The notes: a model not told the origin generated them from the sequence alone. A stretch of 64,000 nt of DNA from ZC4RG20 sp963702105 (GCA_963702105.1 OY969712.1:1302001-1366000), one strand, 5' to 3'. Positions 6,934 through 16,260 are shown, counted from the stretch's first letter. Numbers and translations are program-made.

Positions 6934-9249
6934 TCAGCGCGACTTACGCCGTGGTGCCGCCTTCTCGAGCAGGTTCTCGAGCTCCCGCGGATCAACGGGC
7001 TTGACGAAGTGGAATTCGAACCCCGCCGCCTCGGCCCGCGCCTTGTCGGCCTTCTGACCCCAGCCCGTGACGGCGACGAGGATCGGACGGCGCTCGGCCG
7101 TTGCGGATAACCGTCGGGCGACCTCGTAGCCGCTGAGGTCGGGCATCGCAATGTCGAGCAGAACGATGTCCGGCTCGATGCGCGCGGCGACGGCGAGCGC
7201 ATCCTCGCCTCCGTACGCGACGTAAGCATCGTGGCCCATCGTCTGCAGCAGAATGTGCAGGCTGTCCGCCGCGTCTCGATTGTCGTCCACGACGAGGATG
7301 CGCAGTCCGTGCGGCGGCTCGCGCGGTTCGCCCGCGTGGTCCTGCGGCCCCGGCTGCTGCTCGGCGTCCGGTGCCAATGGGAGCCTGACGATGAATTCGC
7401 TGCCTTGGCCGAGCCCGGCGCTGCGCGCCTGCACGACGCCGCCGTGCAGCTCGACGACGCGGCGCACGAGCGGCAGGCCGACGCCGAGCCCGCCCTGGGT
7501 CATGTTCGGCGTGGCGTTGAGCTGCGTGAACAGGTCGAATATCTTCTCGAGATTTTCGGCTTCAATGCCGCTGCCGTCGTCACGCACGCGGATTTCGATA
7601 TCGCGCGCCCGCTCGACGGCCTTGAGCCAGATGTTGCCGCCCGGTGGCGTGTAACGAACCGCGTTGTTCAGCAGATTCACGATGGCCTGCGTGAGACGGA
7701 CGGAATCGCCGCGAAGCGGTACCGCCCCGGCAGGCGCATTGACGTGCAGGTCATGACGCTGGCGATCGATGAGCGGCTTGCTGGTCTCGACGGCGCGCGC
7801 CAGGATGTCGCGCAGATCGATCGGATCTGCCGCGATGGCAAACTTGCCGTGGACGATGCGGTTCACGTCGAGCAGATCATCGATGATGCGTGTGAGATGC
7901 ACGCTCTGGCGCTCGATCGTCTCGCGCATCGCCTCGAGCGTCGGATCCCCGAGCCCCTTCATGCGCATGAGCTCGACGGCGTTGCGGATGGGGGCGAGGG
8001 GGTTCCGGAGCTCATGGGCCAGCATCGCGATGAACTCGTGCATGCGCTGGGCCGTCTCGGCCAGCGTTTCGGCCTGACGCCGGTCCGTGAGGTCCTGGGT
8101 GACCTGCGCGAAGCCCGAAAGGCGCCCGTCCGGATCGCGCAGGGCCGTGATGACCGTGCCGGCCCAGTACAGCGTGCCGTCCTTGCGCGCGCGCCAATTC
8201 TCCTCGGTGAATCGGCCCGTCCGCCGCGCGATGGCGAGGTGCTGCCAGGGCCGGTCCTCCGCCACGTCCTCGGCCGAGTAGAAGTGCGAGAAGTGTCGGC
8301 CGAGGATCTCGCTCGCGGTGTAGCCGCTGATCGTTTGCGCGCCCCCGTTCCAGCTGCTCACGAATCCGCTCGGATCCAGCATGATGATCGAGTAGTCGTT
8401 GACGCCCTCGACCAGCAGGCGGAAACGCTGCTCGCTGGCCGCGAGCTCTTGCTCGTGGTGCCGCCTTTCGGTCAGGTCCCGAATGATCTTCGAGAAGCCG
8501 AGCAGCCGGCCATCGGGATCGCGCAGGGCCGTGATTACCACGTTCGCCCAAAAGCGCGAGCCGTCCTTACGCACGCGCCAATTCTCGTGCTCGAATCGGC
8601 CCTCGAGCGTCGCCATGCGCAGCTCGTGCTCAGGCCAGCGGCGGGACACGGACCCCGGCGGATGGAAGCGTGAGATGTGGGCGCCGAGGATTTCGTCCGC
8701 TTCGTAGCCGACGACCTGGCGGGCGCCTTCGTTCCAGGTAGTGACGAGCCCCTGGGCGTCGAGCATGAAGATCGCATAGTCCCGGACGGCTTCCACGAGC
8801 GTCCTGAAGCGCTCCTCGCTCTGGCGCAGCGCTTCGGACTGTCGGCGCTTGTCGGTCAGGTCGCGCGTGACCTTGGAGAAGCCGACGAGCTGACCCTGCT
8901 CGTTGCGCAGTGCAGTGATGACGACGTTCGCCCAGAACAACGAGCCGTCCTTGCGAACGCGCCAGGATTCGTCCTCGAACCGGCCGTCCTCGGTCGCGCG
9001 GGCGAGCTCGTAATCCGGCCACCCGCGGTCGATCTGCTCCTGAGGATAAAAGCGCGAGAAGTGGGAGCCGAGGATCTCTTCGGGCGTGTAGCCTTTGATG
9101 GCTTGCGCGCCCTCGTTCCACGTCACGATGTGGCCCGTAGGGTCGAGCATGAAGATGGCATAGTCGCGGACCGACTGAACCAACAGGCGGAACGTCGACT
9201 CCGCGGACGGATCGATGCGCGGGTTCTGATTGTCCTTGCAATCACTCAT
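6934..9249 (-). CDS. Hybrid histidine kinase with three PAS domains and a receiver
   Basis: 771 aa from ATG 9247-9249 (GAAAGG upstream). Three near-identical PAS/PAC repeats, each about 125 residues, start with YAIFMLDPTGHIVTWN, YAIFMLDAQGLVTTWN and YSIIMLDPSGFVSSWN and end in FSKVTRDLTDKR-like PAC tails. A HisKA site (MLAHELRNPLAPI), an ATPase domain (FTQLN ... GLGVGLPLVRRVVELHGG) and a C-terminal receiver (about residues 647-765: LVVDDNRDAADS, LLDIAMPDLSGYE, VKPVD) follow. There is no membrane segment, so it is a cytoplasmic sensor. The high similarity of the PAS repeats implies recent duplication. No DNA-binding output gene is adjacent. Confidence 0.95.
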   Translation of the reverse strand: MSDCKDNQNPRIDPSAESTFRLLVQSVRDYAIFMLDPTGHIVTWNEGAQAIKGYTPEEILGSHFSRFYPQEQIDRGWPDYELARATEDGRFEDESWRVRKDGSLFWANVVITALRNEQGQLVGFSKVTRDLTDKRRQSEALRQSEERFRTLVEAVRDYAIFMLDAQGLVTTWNEGARQVVGYEADEILGAHISRFHPPGSVSRRWPEHELRMATLEGRFEHENWRVRKDGSRFWANVVITALRDPDGRLLGFSKIIRDLTERRHHEQELAASEQRFRLLVEGVNDYSIIMLDPSGFVSSWNGGAQTISGYTASEILGRHFSHFYSAEDVAEDRPWQHLAIARRTGRFTEENWRARKDGTLYWAGTVITALRDPDGRLSGFAQVTQDLTDRRQAETLAETAQRMHEFIAMLAHELRNPLAPIRNAVELMRMKGLGDPTLEAMRETIERQSVHLTRIIDDLLDVNRIVHGKFAIAADPIDLRDILARAVETSKPLIDRQRHDLHVNAPAGAVPLRGDSVRLTQAIVNLLNNAVRYTPPGGNIWLKAVERARDIEIRVRDDGSGIEAENLEKIFDLFTQLNATPNMTQGGLGVGLPLVRRVVELHGGVVQARSAGLGQGSEFIVRLPLAPDAEQQPGPQDHAGEPREPPHGLRILVVDDNRDAADSLHILLQTMGHDAYVAYGGEDALAVAARIEPDIVLLDIAMPDLSGYEVARRLSATAERRPILVAVTGWGQKADKARAEAAGFEFHFVKPVDPRELENLLEKAAPRRKSR

Positions 9250-9362
9250 GATCGGCCTTTCAGGACATGTTAGAGGCTTGTGGGGGCCGGTCAAATCCTG
9301 TTTTCGGCCCGTTGTGCGGGGTTGCGGCCAAGGGCGCGGGCGCCGGCGCCGCCGTCGCGGCG

Positions 9363-9378
9363 TGGCACGCTCCTTGCA
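9363..9378 (+). promoter_or_regulatory. Consensus sigma-54 promoter
   Basis: TGGCACG-CTCC-TTGCA is an exact match to the -24/-12 consensus TGGCACG-N4-TTGCW, with the invariant GG and GC ten bases apart. It points rightward in the spacer between the divergent hybrid kinase and the LPG-synthase-like gene, about 128 nt before the start at 9506. Enhancer sites for an activator were not identified. Confidence 0.75.
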
Positions 9379-9505
9379 GGCTCGGGCCCCTGTAGGACTT
9401 CGGGATTCGACCGTCGAGCCATCAACCGGATCCGAGGGCGGCTGTTTCGAACACGCACAGGCCCCGCAACACACCCGCAACCGTTCCGCCCGCGGCGGCC
9501 CCGGC

Positions 9506-10621
9506 GTGAAGCGGCATTTCGGATCGCCGCTCCGGTGGATATTCGTGCTCGCCGTGCTCGGGGCCGTCGCCGTGGTGGCTTATCGCAATCACGACGAAGT
9601 CGTGCGCGCGATCCGCGTGATCGGCCGCGTGTCGCCGTGGTTCGTGGCGGCCGCAGCGGCCGCCATCGCCGGCGTCTATTTCTGCCGCGGCTCGGCCTAC
9701 CGAATCGCGCTCTCGGCCATGGAATATACGTTCGGCCGCTGGTTCCTCGCGCGGACGGCGCTCGTGGCGACGACGGCCCATCATTTGATTCCGACGGGCG
9801 GGGCGAGCGGATACGCGTTCATCACCTACGCCTTCCATCAGCGCGGGGTCCCGGCCGGTAGGGCCTCGATGCTCGCGCTCGTGGATACGCTGAGCAACTC
9901 AATCGCGCTCGGCTCGCTCGTCGTCGTGGTCCTCGTGCATCTCGCATTCGGCGCCTCGATCAGCCGGGCGATCGTCGGCCTCGGTCTCGTGCCCGGCCTG
10001 ATGCTGCTCGCGCTCGCGGGGGCCTTCTACTATCTGCAGCGAAACCGGGAGCGTTTCGAGGGTTTCGTTCTCAAGACGAAGACCTATGCGGCGCGCTTGT
10101 TGCGGCGGCGCTGGCCCGACGCGCCTGTGCACCGGTTCGTTGACGAGTACTTCGCCGGCAAGCGGCTCATCGTTCGCCGCCCGTGGCGCTTCGCAATCAT
10201 GGTCGGCTGGCAGTACGGCGGCATGGTCTGCAATTGCGCGGCGCTCTACCTCATCTTCTATGCGCTCGGGGTCGTGCCGAGCGTCTGGTCGCTGTTCGTG
10301 GGGCTCGTGCTCGCGCTTGCCGGCGTCGCGCTCGTCGCCGTGCCGGCCGGCGGCGGGAGCTTCGAGGTCGTCATGAGCACGTACTTTTCGACGCACGGCA
10401 TCGCGACGGCGGACAGCATCGCCGCGGCGCTCCTGTTCCGCCTCGTGGCTTTCTGGGCGCCGCTCGCGCTCAGCACCGTCATCGTCCTTGCGCTGCGTCA
10501 CAGGCGGAATACCGTCCGGCATGCCGGCCACGGCGGCCATGGCGGCGTGCTCGAAGGCGATTCGGAACGCCGCGGCGATCGGGAGTGCGATACGGACCGC
10601 GACGCACCCGGGCGCCGCTGA
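9506..10621 (+). CDS. Lysylphosphatidylglycerol-synthase-type integral membrane protein (UPF0104/YbhN-like)
   Basis: 371 aa from GTG 9506; upstream in-frame sequence is arginine-rich and not protein-like. About eight membrane helices begin with WIFVLAVLGAVAVVAYR. Family signatures are TTAHHLIPTGGASGYAF, RASMLALVDTLSN and VPAGGGSFEVVMS. The family is the membrane (flippase-like) half of MprF without the synthetase domain; stand-alone members are thought to move or present lipids, and the substrate here is unknown. It lies behind an exact sigma-54 promoter sequence, which suggests regulated rather than constitutive expression. The stop is one base from that of the convergent YbiI-like gene. Confidence 0.85.
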   Translation: MKRHFGSPLRWIFVLAVLGAVAVVAYRNHDEVVRAIRVIGRVSPWFVAAAAAAIAGVYFCRGSAYRIALSAMEYTFGRWFLARTALVATTAHHLIPTGGASGYAFITYAFHQRGVPAGRASMLALVDTLSNSIALGSLVVVVLVHLAFGASISRAIVGLGLVPGLMLLALAGAFYYLQRNRERFEGFVLKTKTYAARLLRRRWPDAPVHRFVDEYFAGKRLIVRRPWRFAIMVGWQYGGMVCNCAALYLIFYALGVVPSVWSLFVGLVLALAGVALVAVPAGGGSFEVVMSTYFSTHGIATADSIAAALLFRLVAFWAPLALSTVIVLALRHRRNTVRHAGHGGHGGVLEGDSERRGDRECDTDRDAPGRR

Positions 10622-10622
10622 C

Positions 10623-10889
10623 TCAACGCAGCTGGCTGTCCTTGCTGCCCCGCCGGTTGTAGCCTGCAAAGGCCTGGTCTTCCCTGTCCCGTCGCGTTTG
10701 GCAGGCTACGCAAAAGCGTACGCCCTTGACGGCTTCGCGCCTTGCGGCCGGAATCTCGGTACCGCATTCCTCGCAGCGAGTCCGGCTCTCGCCTCTGGGG
10801 ATACGCCTGCGCACGCGCTCGACCGCGTCGCCGACCGTATCGTCTATCTGCTCCTGAACGGCCCCGTCCTTGGCCCAACCGCTTGCCAT
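10623..10889 (-). CDS. ybiI: YbiI-like DksA/TraR-type C4 zinc-finger protein
   Basis: 88 aa, the same length as E. coli YbiI as I remember it. The start at ATG 10887-10889 (MASGWAKDGAVQEQ) is fixed by an AGGAGG 8 nt upstream and by family alignment. The C4 zinc finger CEECGTEIPAARR ... RFCVACQ and the C-terminal motif YNRRGSKDSQLR are diagnostic. It lacks the long coiled coil of DksA proper, so a role at the RNA polymerase secondary channel is possible but unproven. The start region overlaps the divergent promoter area of the ABC exporter. Confidence 0.9.
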   Translation of the reverse strand: MASGWAKDGAVQEQIDDTVGDAVERVRRRIPRGESRTRCEECGTEIPAARREAVKGVRFCVACQTRRDREDQAFAGYNRRGSKDSQLR

Positions 10890-10989
10890 CTGCCGCATCC
10901 TCCTGCCGCTTGGATCCATTCTTGGGGGCGGTTTCGGCAGTCGTCAAGGGCTGCGCGGCGGCGCCGCGTATGTGCGAAGATGGCGCGAC

Positions 10990-12738
10990 ATGAACGCACG
11001 GCCTCAACCGGCGCCGCCCGAGGCAGGCGCGCGGCTCTCCGACTTGCTCAAACCGTACCGGGGCTGGATCGCCGGCCTCGTCGTTCTGACGCTGCTCGGC
11101 AACGGGCTCAACCTCGTAATCCCGAAGATCATCGCGGCGACGATCGACAGCTATACGGCCGCGGAGTTTCACCTTGCCGGTGCAGCGCTCGAGTTCGGTC
11201 TGGCGGCGCTCGGCATCTTCGTGTTCATCTATTTCCAGTCCATCGTGCAGACGTATGCATCCGAGCTCGTCGCCCGGGACCTCAGAAACCGCGTCGCGGC
11301 CAAGGTGTCGGGCCAGGACAACGCCTACGTTCAGAAGGTCGGGGCGGCGCGTCTGCTCACGAACCTGACCTCGGACGTGGACTCCATCAAGATGTTCGTC
11401 TCCCAGGCCATCGTCTCGATCGTCTCCTCCGTCTTCCTCATTGTCGGCGCGAGCGCGTTGATGTTCTCGATCGACTGGCGCCTGGCGCTCGCCGTGCTGC
11501 TCGTCGTGCCCGTGATCGGCGGAGCGTTCTCGTTCGTGCTGCGGCGCGTCCGGGCGCTCTTCGTCCGCTCGCGCGCGGCCATCGACTGGCTCAACCGAGT
11601 CATCAACGAAAGCATCGTCGGTTCCTCGCTCATACGCCTGCTGAACTCGCAGCACGCCGAGTACGAGAAGTTTCTCGCCGCCAATACGGAGGCGCTCGAC
11701 ATCGGCCTGGGCATCATCCGGCTCTTCGCAGGGCTGATCCCGGTCATTACGTTCGCGACCAACGTCGCGACGTTAGTGATCCTGACGCTGGGCGGGCACT
11801 TCGTGATTGCCGGCCGCATGACCCTCGGGGAGTTCACGGCGTTCAACAGCTACCTCGCGATGCTGATTTTTCCGATCCTCGTCATCGGGTTCATGAGCAA
11901 CGTCATCGCCCAGGCTTCCGCCGCCTACGCGCGCGTGGCCGACGTGCTCGGCGCGCCCGTGCCCGAGCGCGCCGGTACGGTCACGGCGCGGTTGCGGGGC
12001 GAGATCGCCGTCACCAGCCTGACGCTCGGTTTCGGCGAGCGCAAGGCGCTCGACGACGTCTCGATCCACGTTGCCGCCCGGTCCCGCACCGCGATCCTCG
12101 GGCCGACGGCCGCGGGCAAGACGCAGCTCTTGTACGCCCTGACGGGTCTGATCCGGCCGCAGTCCGGCCAGATACTCTTCGACGGCGTGCCGATCGAGCG
12201 CTACGACACGGAGGCGCTGCACCGCCAGATCGGATTCGTCTTTCAGGACAGCATCGTGTTCAACCTGAGCCTCAAGGAGAACATCGCGTTCTCCGATACC
12301 GTGGACGCCGACGCCCTCGAGAAGGCGGTGCGCACGGCCGAGCTCGGCGACTTCGTCGCCTCGCTGCCCGCCGGGCTCGAGACCGTCGTATCCGAGCGCG
12401 GGACCTCGCTCTCGGGCGGCCAGAAGCAGCGCATCATGCTGGCGCGCGCGCTGGCGCTCGACCCGAGGATTCTGCTCCTCGACGACTTTACGGCGCGCGT
12501 CGATAGCCGCACGGAGCAGCGCATCCTCGCGAACGTGCGCAGAAACTATCCGGACGTGACGCTGATTTCCGTCACGCAGAAGATCGCGCCCATCGAGGAC
12601 TACGATCAGATCGTGCTGCTCATGGAGGGGCAAGTGCTCGCGAGCGGCACCCACGTGGAGCTCATGCACCGCTGCCCGGAATACGTGCAGATCTACCAAT
12701 CCCAGCGGAGCACCGAGGACTATGAGCTACGCGCTTAG
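10990..12738 (+). CDS. ABC exporter half-transporter, degenerate-site subunit
   Basis: 582 aa: six-helix membrane domain (about residues 20-320) fused to an ATPase domain. The Walker A is GPTAAGKTQ and the signature LSGGQKQR is canonical. The Walker B reads LLLDDFTARVD, with Asp where the catalytic Glu should be, and the switch histidine is replaced by Gln (VTQKIAP). Those two changes mark the non-hydrolysing half of heterodimeric exporters such as TM287/288 or TAP. The start is ATG 10990; earlier in-frame sequence belongs to the ybiI region. The 17-nt overlap with the next gene implies co-translation of the partner. Substrate unknown (drug, lipid or peptide). Confidence 0.9.
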   Translation: MNARPQPAPPEAGARLSDLLKPYRGWIAGLVVLTLLGNGLNLVIPKIIAATIDSYTAAEFHLAGAALEFGLAALGIFVFIYFQSIVQTYASELVARDLRNRVAAKVSGQDNAYVQKVGAARLLTNLTSDVDSIKMFVSQAIVSIVSSVFLIVGASALMFSIDWRLALAVLLVVPVIGGAFSFVLRRVRALFVRSRAAIDWLNRVINESIVGSSLIRLLNSQHAEYEKFLAANTEALDIGLGIIRLFAGLIPVITFATNVATLVILTLGGHFVIAGRMTLGEFTAFNSYLAMLIFPILVIGFMSNVIAQASAAYARVADVLGAPVPERAGTVTARLRGEIAVTSLTLGFGERKALDDVSIHVAARSRTAILGPTAAGKTQLLYALTGLIRPQSGQILFDGVPIERYDTEALHRQIGFVFQDSIVFNLSLKENIAFSDTVDADALEKAVRTAELGDFVASLPAGLETVVSERGTSLSGGQKQRIMLARALALDPRILLLDDFTARVDSRTEQRILANVRRNYPDVTLISVTQKIAPIEDYDQIVLLMEGQVLASGTHVELMHRCPEYVQIYQSQRSTEDYELRA

Positions 12739-14482
12739 CCGCGAGGATGCGAGACGGAGGAAGCGTGAGCCGCTGCTCGGTGCGCTGCGGCGGCTTCTGC
12801 CCCTCATGGCGCCCGAAAAGCGCAACATCGCGATCGCCCTCGGCGCCATCGTCGTGACCTCCGGCTCCGCGCTGGCGGGCCCGCTCATCATCGCCCATAC
12901 GGTAGACCGCTACATCGCGGCCGGGAACTATGCCGGCGTCGTGCTCTGGGCGTCGATACTGCTCGGGATCTACCTCGCCGGGCTCACGGCGAGCTACGTG
13001 CAGACGCGCACGATGGGCGCCGTCGGGCGGCGCATCCTGTTCAATCTCCGCAACGCGCTCTTCGAGAAGCTGCAGGAGCTGCCGGTCGCGTTCTTCAACG
13101 AGAACAGGTCGGGCGACCTCATATCGCGCATCAACAACGACACGGACAAGCTCAACCAGTTCTTCGCCCAGGCCCTCATGCAGTTCCTGAGCAACGCCGT
13201 TCTGATCACGGGCGCCGGCATCATGCTGATCGTTCTCGACCCGGAGCTCGGCCTCGCGGCGCTGGTTCCCGCAGCCGCCGTGCTCGTCGTGACACAGCTG
13301 ATCTCGGGGTGGGTCCAGCGGCGCAATTTCGAGAGCCTGCGTACCCTCGGCGGGCTCAGCGGCGAGGTGCAGGAGAGCCTCGCGAACTTCAAGGTCATCG
13401 TGGCCTTCAACCGGCTCGACTACTTCCGGAACAAGTTCGCAGCCGCGAACGAGACGAACTTCAAGGCTTCCGTGCGCGCCGGCGTTGCGAGCAACGTGTT
13501 CATTCCGCTCTACGGCCTTGCATACAACCTCGGCCAGCTCGTCGTGCTCGCTTTCGGCATCTGGCTCATCTCCCGCGGCTCCATGACGACGGGCCTGCTG
13601 ATCGGCTATCTGCTCTACGTCAACAATTTCTACCAGCCGCTGCGGCAGCTCGCGGTGGTCTGGTCGTCCTTCCAGCTCGCGCTCGCGGCCCTCGATCGCA
13701 TCTCGGAAGTGCTCGCGCTCGAGTCGAATCTCGTGACCGTCCCGGCCGAGCAGACGGCTTCGCGGGCCGTCGTGGAGTTTCGGCGCGTCTCGTTCGGCTA
13801 CGCGCCGGGCAAGGACGTGCTGCACGGAGTAGAGTTCGCCTTGGCGCCCGGCAAGACCTATGCGCTCGTCGGTCCGACCGGCGGCGGCAAGACGACGACG
13901 GCCTCGCTCATGGCGCGGCTCTACGATCCGCAGGAAGGGCAGGTGCTGCTCGACGGCCGCGACATTCGTTCCTATTCGGCCGCGGACCGCGCACTCCGCA
14001 TCGGCTTCATCCTTCAGGACCCGTTCCTGTTCACGGGGACCGTCGGCGACAACATCGTCTACGGCAATCCCGAGTACCGCGACGGCTCGCGCGCGGCCCT
14101 CGAGGCGGCGCTCCGCGAGCTCGGGCTCGAGGCGCTGCTGGCTCGTTTCGAGGCTGGCCTCGAAACGGAGGTCAGCTCGACGGGGGACTCGCTGAGCCTC
14201 GGCCAGAAGCAGCTCGTCGCGTTTATGCGTGCCGCGCTCAGGCGGCCCGAGCTGCTGATCCTCGACGAGGCCACCGCGAACATCGACACGGTCACGGAGC
14301 AGTTGCTCGAATCGATCCTGGCCCAGCTGCCGGGCGAGACGACGAAGGTCATCATTGCGCATCGCCTGAACACGATCAAAAACGCCGACGAGATTTTCTT
14401 CGTCAACGGCGGCGAGGTGATTCGAGCCGGCTCGATGGAACACGCCGTGGACATGCTCATGCACGGCCAAATGGCGAGCTGA
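12722..14482 (+). CDS. ABC exporter half-transporter, catalytic subunit
   Basis: 586 aa, same layout as its partner: membrane domain about 30-330, ATPase domain after 350. Walker A is GPTGGGKTT, Walker B LLILDEATANID with the catalytic Glu, and the switch His is in IIAHRLNTI. Its signature is LSLGQKQ instead of LSGGQ. In a heterodimer this altered signature would face the degenerate Walker site of the first subunit, leaving one competent and one dead ATP site, an asymmetry well known in this class. ATG 12722 lies 17 nt inside the upstream gene. Ends before a strong hairpin at 14579-14617. Confidence 0.92.
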   Translation: MSYALSREDARRRKREPLLGALRRLLPLMAPEKRNIAIALGAIVVTSGSALAGPLIIAHTVDRYIAAGNYAGVVLWASILLGIYLAGLTASYVQTRTMGAVGRRILFNLRNALFEKLQELPVAFFNENRSGDLISRINNDTDKLNQFFAQALMQFLSNAVLITGAGIMLIVLDPELGLAALVPAAAVLVVTQLISGWVQRRNFESLRTLGGLSGEVQESLANFKVIVAFNRLDYFRNKFAAANETNFKASVRAGVASNVFIPLYGLAYNLGQLVVLAFGIWLISRGSMTTGLLIGYLLYVNNFYQPLRQLAVVWSSFQLALAALDRISEVLALESNLVTVPAEQTASRAVVEFRRVSFGYAPGKDVLHGVEFALAPGKTYALVGPTGGGKTTTASLMARLYDPQEGQVLLDGRDIRSYSAADRALRIGFILQDPFLFTGTVGDNIVYGNPEYRDGSRAALEAALRELGLEALLARFEAGLETEVSSTGDSLSLGQKQLVAFMRAALRRPELLILDEATANIDTVTEQLLESILAQLPGETTKVIIAHRLNTIKNADEIFFVNGGEVIRAGSMEHAVDMLMHGQMAS

Positions 14483-14578
14483 AGGCGGGGGCGGCTGGGT
14501 GGCCGCGGACGGCTGCGGGAGTGAGCCCGGCGCCGCGATCCCGGACATTGCGCCCGTTCAGGCTTGGTGGGCGAGGCG

Positions 14579-14617
14579 TGCGGGGGCCGCTGCCTGAGGT
14601 CGAGGCAGGCCCCCGCA
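14579..14617. terminator. Strong hairpin between convergent genes
   Basis: Outer arms TGCGGGGGCC / GGCCCCCGCA (10 bp, perfect) enclose an inner TGCCT / AGGCA stem with a two-base bulge. It lies between the ABC exporter (rightward) and the HU-like gene (leftward), 17 nt after the latter's stop. There is no U-tract on either side. It is probably a shared termination or 3'-end protecting structure. Confidence 0.6.
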
Positions 14618-14633
14618 ACGTGGCGCGGGTCGG

Positions 14634-14966
14634 CTACTTACGCTTCGTGCTGCGCGAGGCGACCATTTCCTTGAGGTTCTTGAGCGGCGTGACGCGCACT
14701 TTCTTGCTGGCCGGCTTGGCCTTGAACGTCATCTTCTCGCCCGTGAACGGGTTGACGCCCTCGCGGGCCTTCGTCGCGGGCTTGGTCACGACCTTGAGCT
14801 TCATGAGGCCCGGAACGGTGAAGGCGCCGTGGCTGCGGAGGCTCTTTCGGATGACGCCGTTCAGGGAGTCGAAAACGGCATTCACGTCCTTTCTGGTCAG
14901 GCCGGTGTCTGTCGAGATCTGGGCAAGGACCTCTGATTTCGTCGGCGGGGTAGTCTTTTTTTCCAC
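14634..14966 (-). CDS. HU/IHF-family DNA-binding protein
   Basis: 110 aa from GTG 14964-14966 with AGGAGA upstream. HU-family features are SEVLAQISTDTGLTRKDVNAV (helices 1-2) and FTVPGLMKLKVVTKPATKAR with VNPFTGE (the beta-arm region). The C-terminus is lysine-rich (KKVRVTPLKNLKEMVA ... STKRK), longer than the 90 residues of classic HU, and an extra N-terminal segment is also present. It binds and bends DNA; sequence specificity is unlikely. A TGCTATTCT extended -10 (15022-15027, minus strand) may drive it. Convergent with the ABC exporter. Confidence 0.9.
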   Translation of the reverse strand: MEKKTTPPTKSEVLAQISTDTGLTRKDVNAVFDSLNGVIRKSLRSHGAFTVPGLMKLKVVTKPATKAREGVNPFTGEKMTFKAKPASKKVRVTPLKNLKEMVASRSTKRK

Positions 14967-15202
14967 GTTGGTATTCTCCTGGCTGTTCTTCGGCGTCGAA
15001 CGCCGCTTGAAATCGGCGCGAAGAATAGCACGTGGCGGTGCGTTCGGGACTACGGGAAGGCCGGATTTTCCCTGTTTTTCCGCTTTTTTCGGCTTTCCGG
15101 CACCTCACCGGAGACGTTGGGGATGACGACGGAAAGGTCCCGCCGGCTCGATCACCCCGTCGATCTGGGGCGTGACCATGGGCCGCGGGACGGAGCCGCG
15201 AG

Positions 15203-16075
15203 CTATAGTCGGCGCGCGGCGCCTGCGCTTCTCGCGGCGCCCGGGCTCCTCGCGGCGCCCCAGGTCGCGACGGCGTCGGGGAGCATCTTACGAATGCGCC
15301 GCAGCGCGGGCACGACGAGCGAGAACGCGCGCTCGTCGCGACGCGTCCACGCGAAGCAGTATTGCTCCCTGACGAACTCAGGCAGCAGTGCGAGCGCCAA
15401 AAGACGATTGATCGATGCGGCCGGCGCGCCGAGCATTCCGAAGGGGTGCAGGATTCGGGCGCCGAGCTCGCGGGCCTGGGGGCCGACGGCGATCCGGCCG
15501 GAAACGTACATGCCCTCGAGATAAGCCTGCAGCTCAGCCGCCGACCGCGGGATCGCATCCGGTCGCGCGTTGAGCGCGAGCGCGACGGAGGCGGCTTCGC
15601 GGCAATACGTATCGCGGTCCTCGGACGAGAGCGGTTCCTCGAGCAGCTCGAAGAACATCGGGATGGAATCGACGAGCGTGGCGTGCACCCAGAGCACGAG
15701 CTCCGGGTCCTCGGCCGAGTAGGGCGTGCCGGCCCTGAACGCGCCGACGTCCGTGGAGAGCGTTCCGTGCACTCGCCGATGGATCGCGCGGATGCGCTCG
15801 AGGGCCCGCTCGCGGTCCGCATCGTCGCCGAAAGTCAACGACAGCATCGCGGTGACGGTGCGTTTGAGGCGATGAACCCCGGCCCACGACGTGCTCATGA
15901 AGCTGCTGTGCTCGTAGACGCCGGCGGCCACGAGCGGATGGGCGAACTGCAGCAGGACGGCCCGCGTCCAGGCGAGCAGCGTAAGCCGCTCCGCGTTCAT
16001 CCGCTGCGAAAGCGTCGGCGAGGCGCTCGCGCGACCCTGCTTCTGCTTTGGAAGCGCTGACTTCATACACGGCAT
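15203..16075 (-). CDS. MpaB/DUF2236-family oxygenase-like protein
   Basis: 290 aa from ATG 16073-16075 (an alternative ATG is at 16066). Family hallmarks are RAVLLQFAHPLVAAGVYEHS, TPYSAEDPELVLWVHATLVD and LGARILHPFGM, with the histidines expected in the putative heme/metal pocket of DUF2236 proteins such as MpaB and the rubber oxygenase Lcp family. No signal peptide is visible, so it is cytoplasmic or membrane-associated. The C-terminus is an Ala/Arg/Pro-rich repeat (GAARSPGAARSAGAARRL), probably disordered. Substrate unknown. The tRNA-Glu gene lies upstream on the same strand. Confidence 0.85.
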   Translation of the reverse strand: MPCMKSALPKQKQGRASASPTLSQRMNAERLTLLAWTRAVLLQFAHPLVAAGVYEHSSFMSTSWAGVHRLKRTVTAMLSLTFGDDADRERALERIRAIHRRVHGTLSTDVGAFRAGTPYSAEDPELVLWVHATLVDSIPMFFELLEEPLSSEDRDTYCREAASVALALNARPDAIPRSAAELQAYLEGMYVSGRIAVGPQARELGARILHPFGMLGAPAASINRLLALALLPEFVREQYCFAWTRRDERAFSLVVPALRRIRKMLPDAVATWGAARSPGAARSAGAARRL

Positions 16076-16260
16076 GGCGGCCGCAACCCGAAGGCCACTG
16101 TATGTATCGATTCCGAGGGCTCCGGCGAGTTCCGGGCCGGAGCGCGGTTCGGAGGGGGCGGGCCTGCGGCTTGGAACTTCCGAGGCCGCCGGTTGAGCAC
16201 GCGTGTTTGCCGTATCCGGCGACGAAGCAAGGCGCGCAAGCGCGCTTCGGGGTCATGGAT

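Noticed and set aside
9250..9505. Extended N-terminus for the LPG-synthase-type gene starting before 9506
   Set aside because: Upstream codons encode Arg/Gly-rich sequence and overlap the sigma-54 promoter; GTG 9506 directly precedes the first membrane helix.
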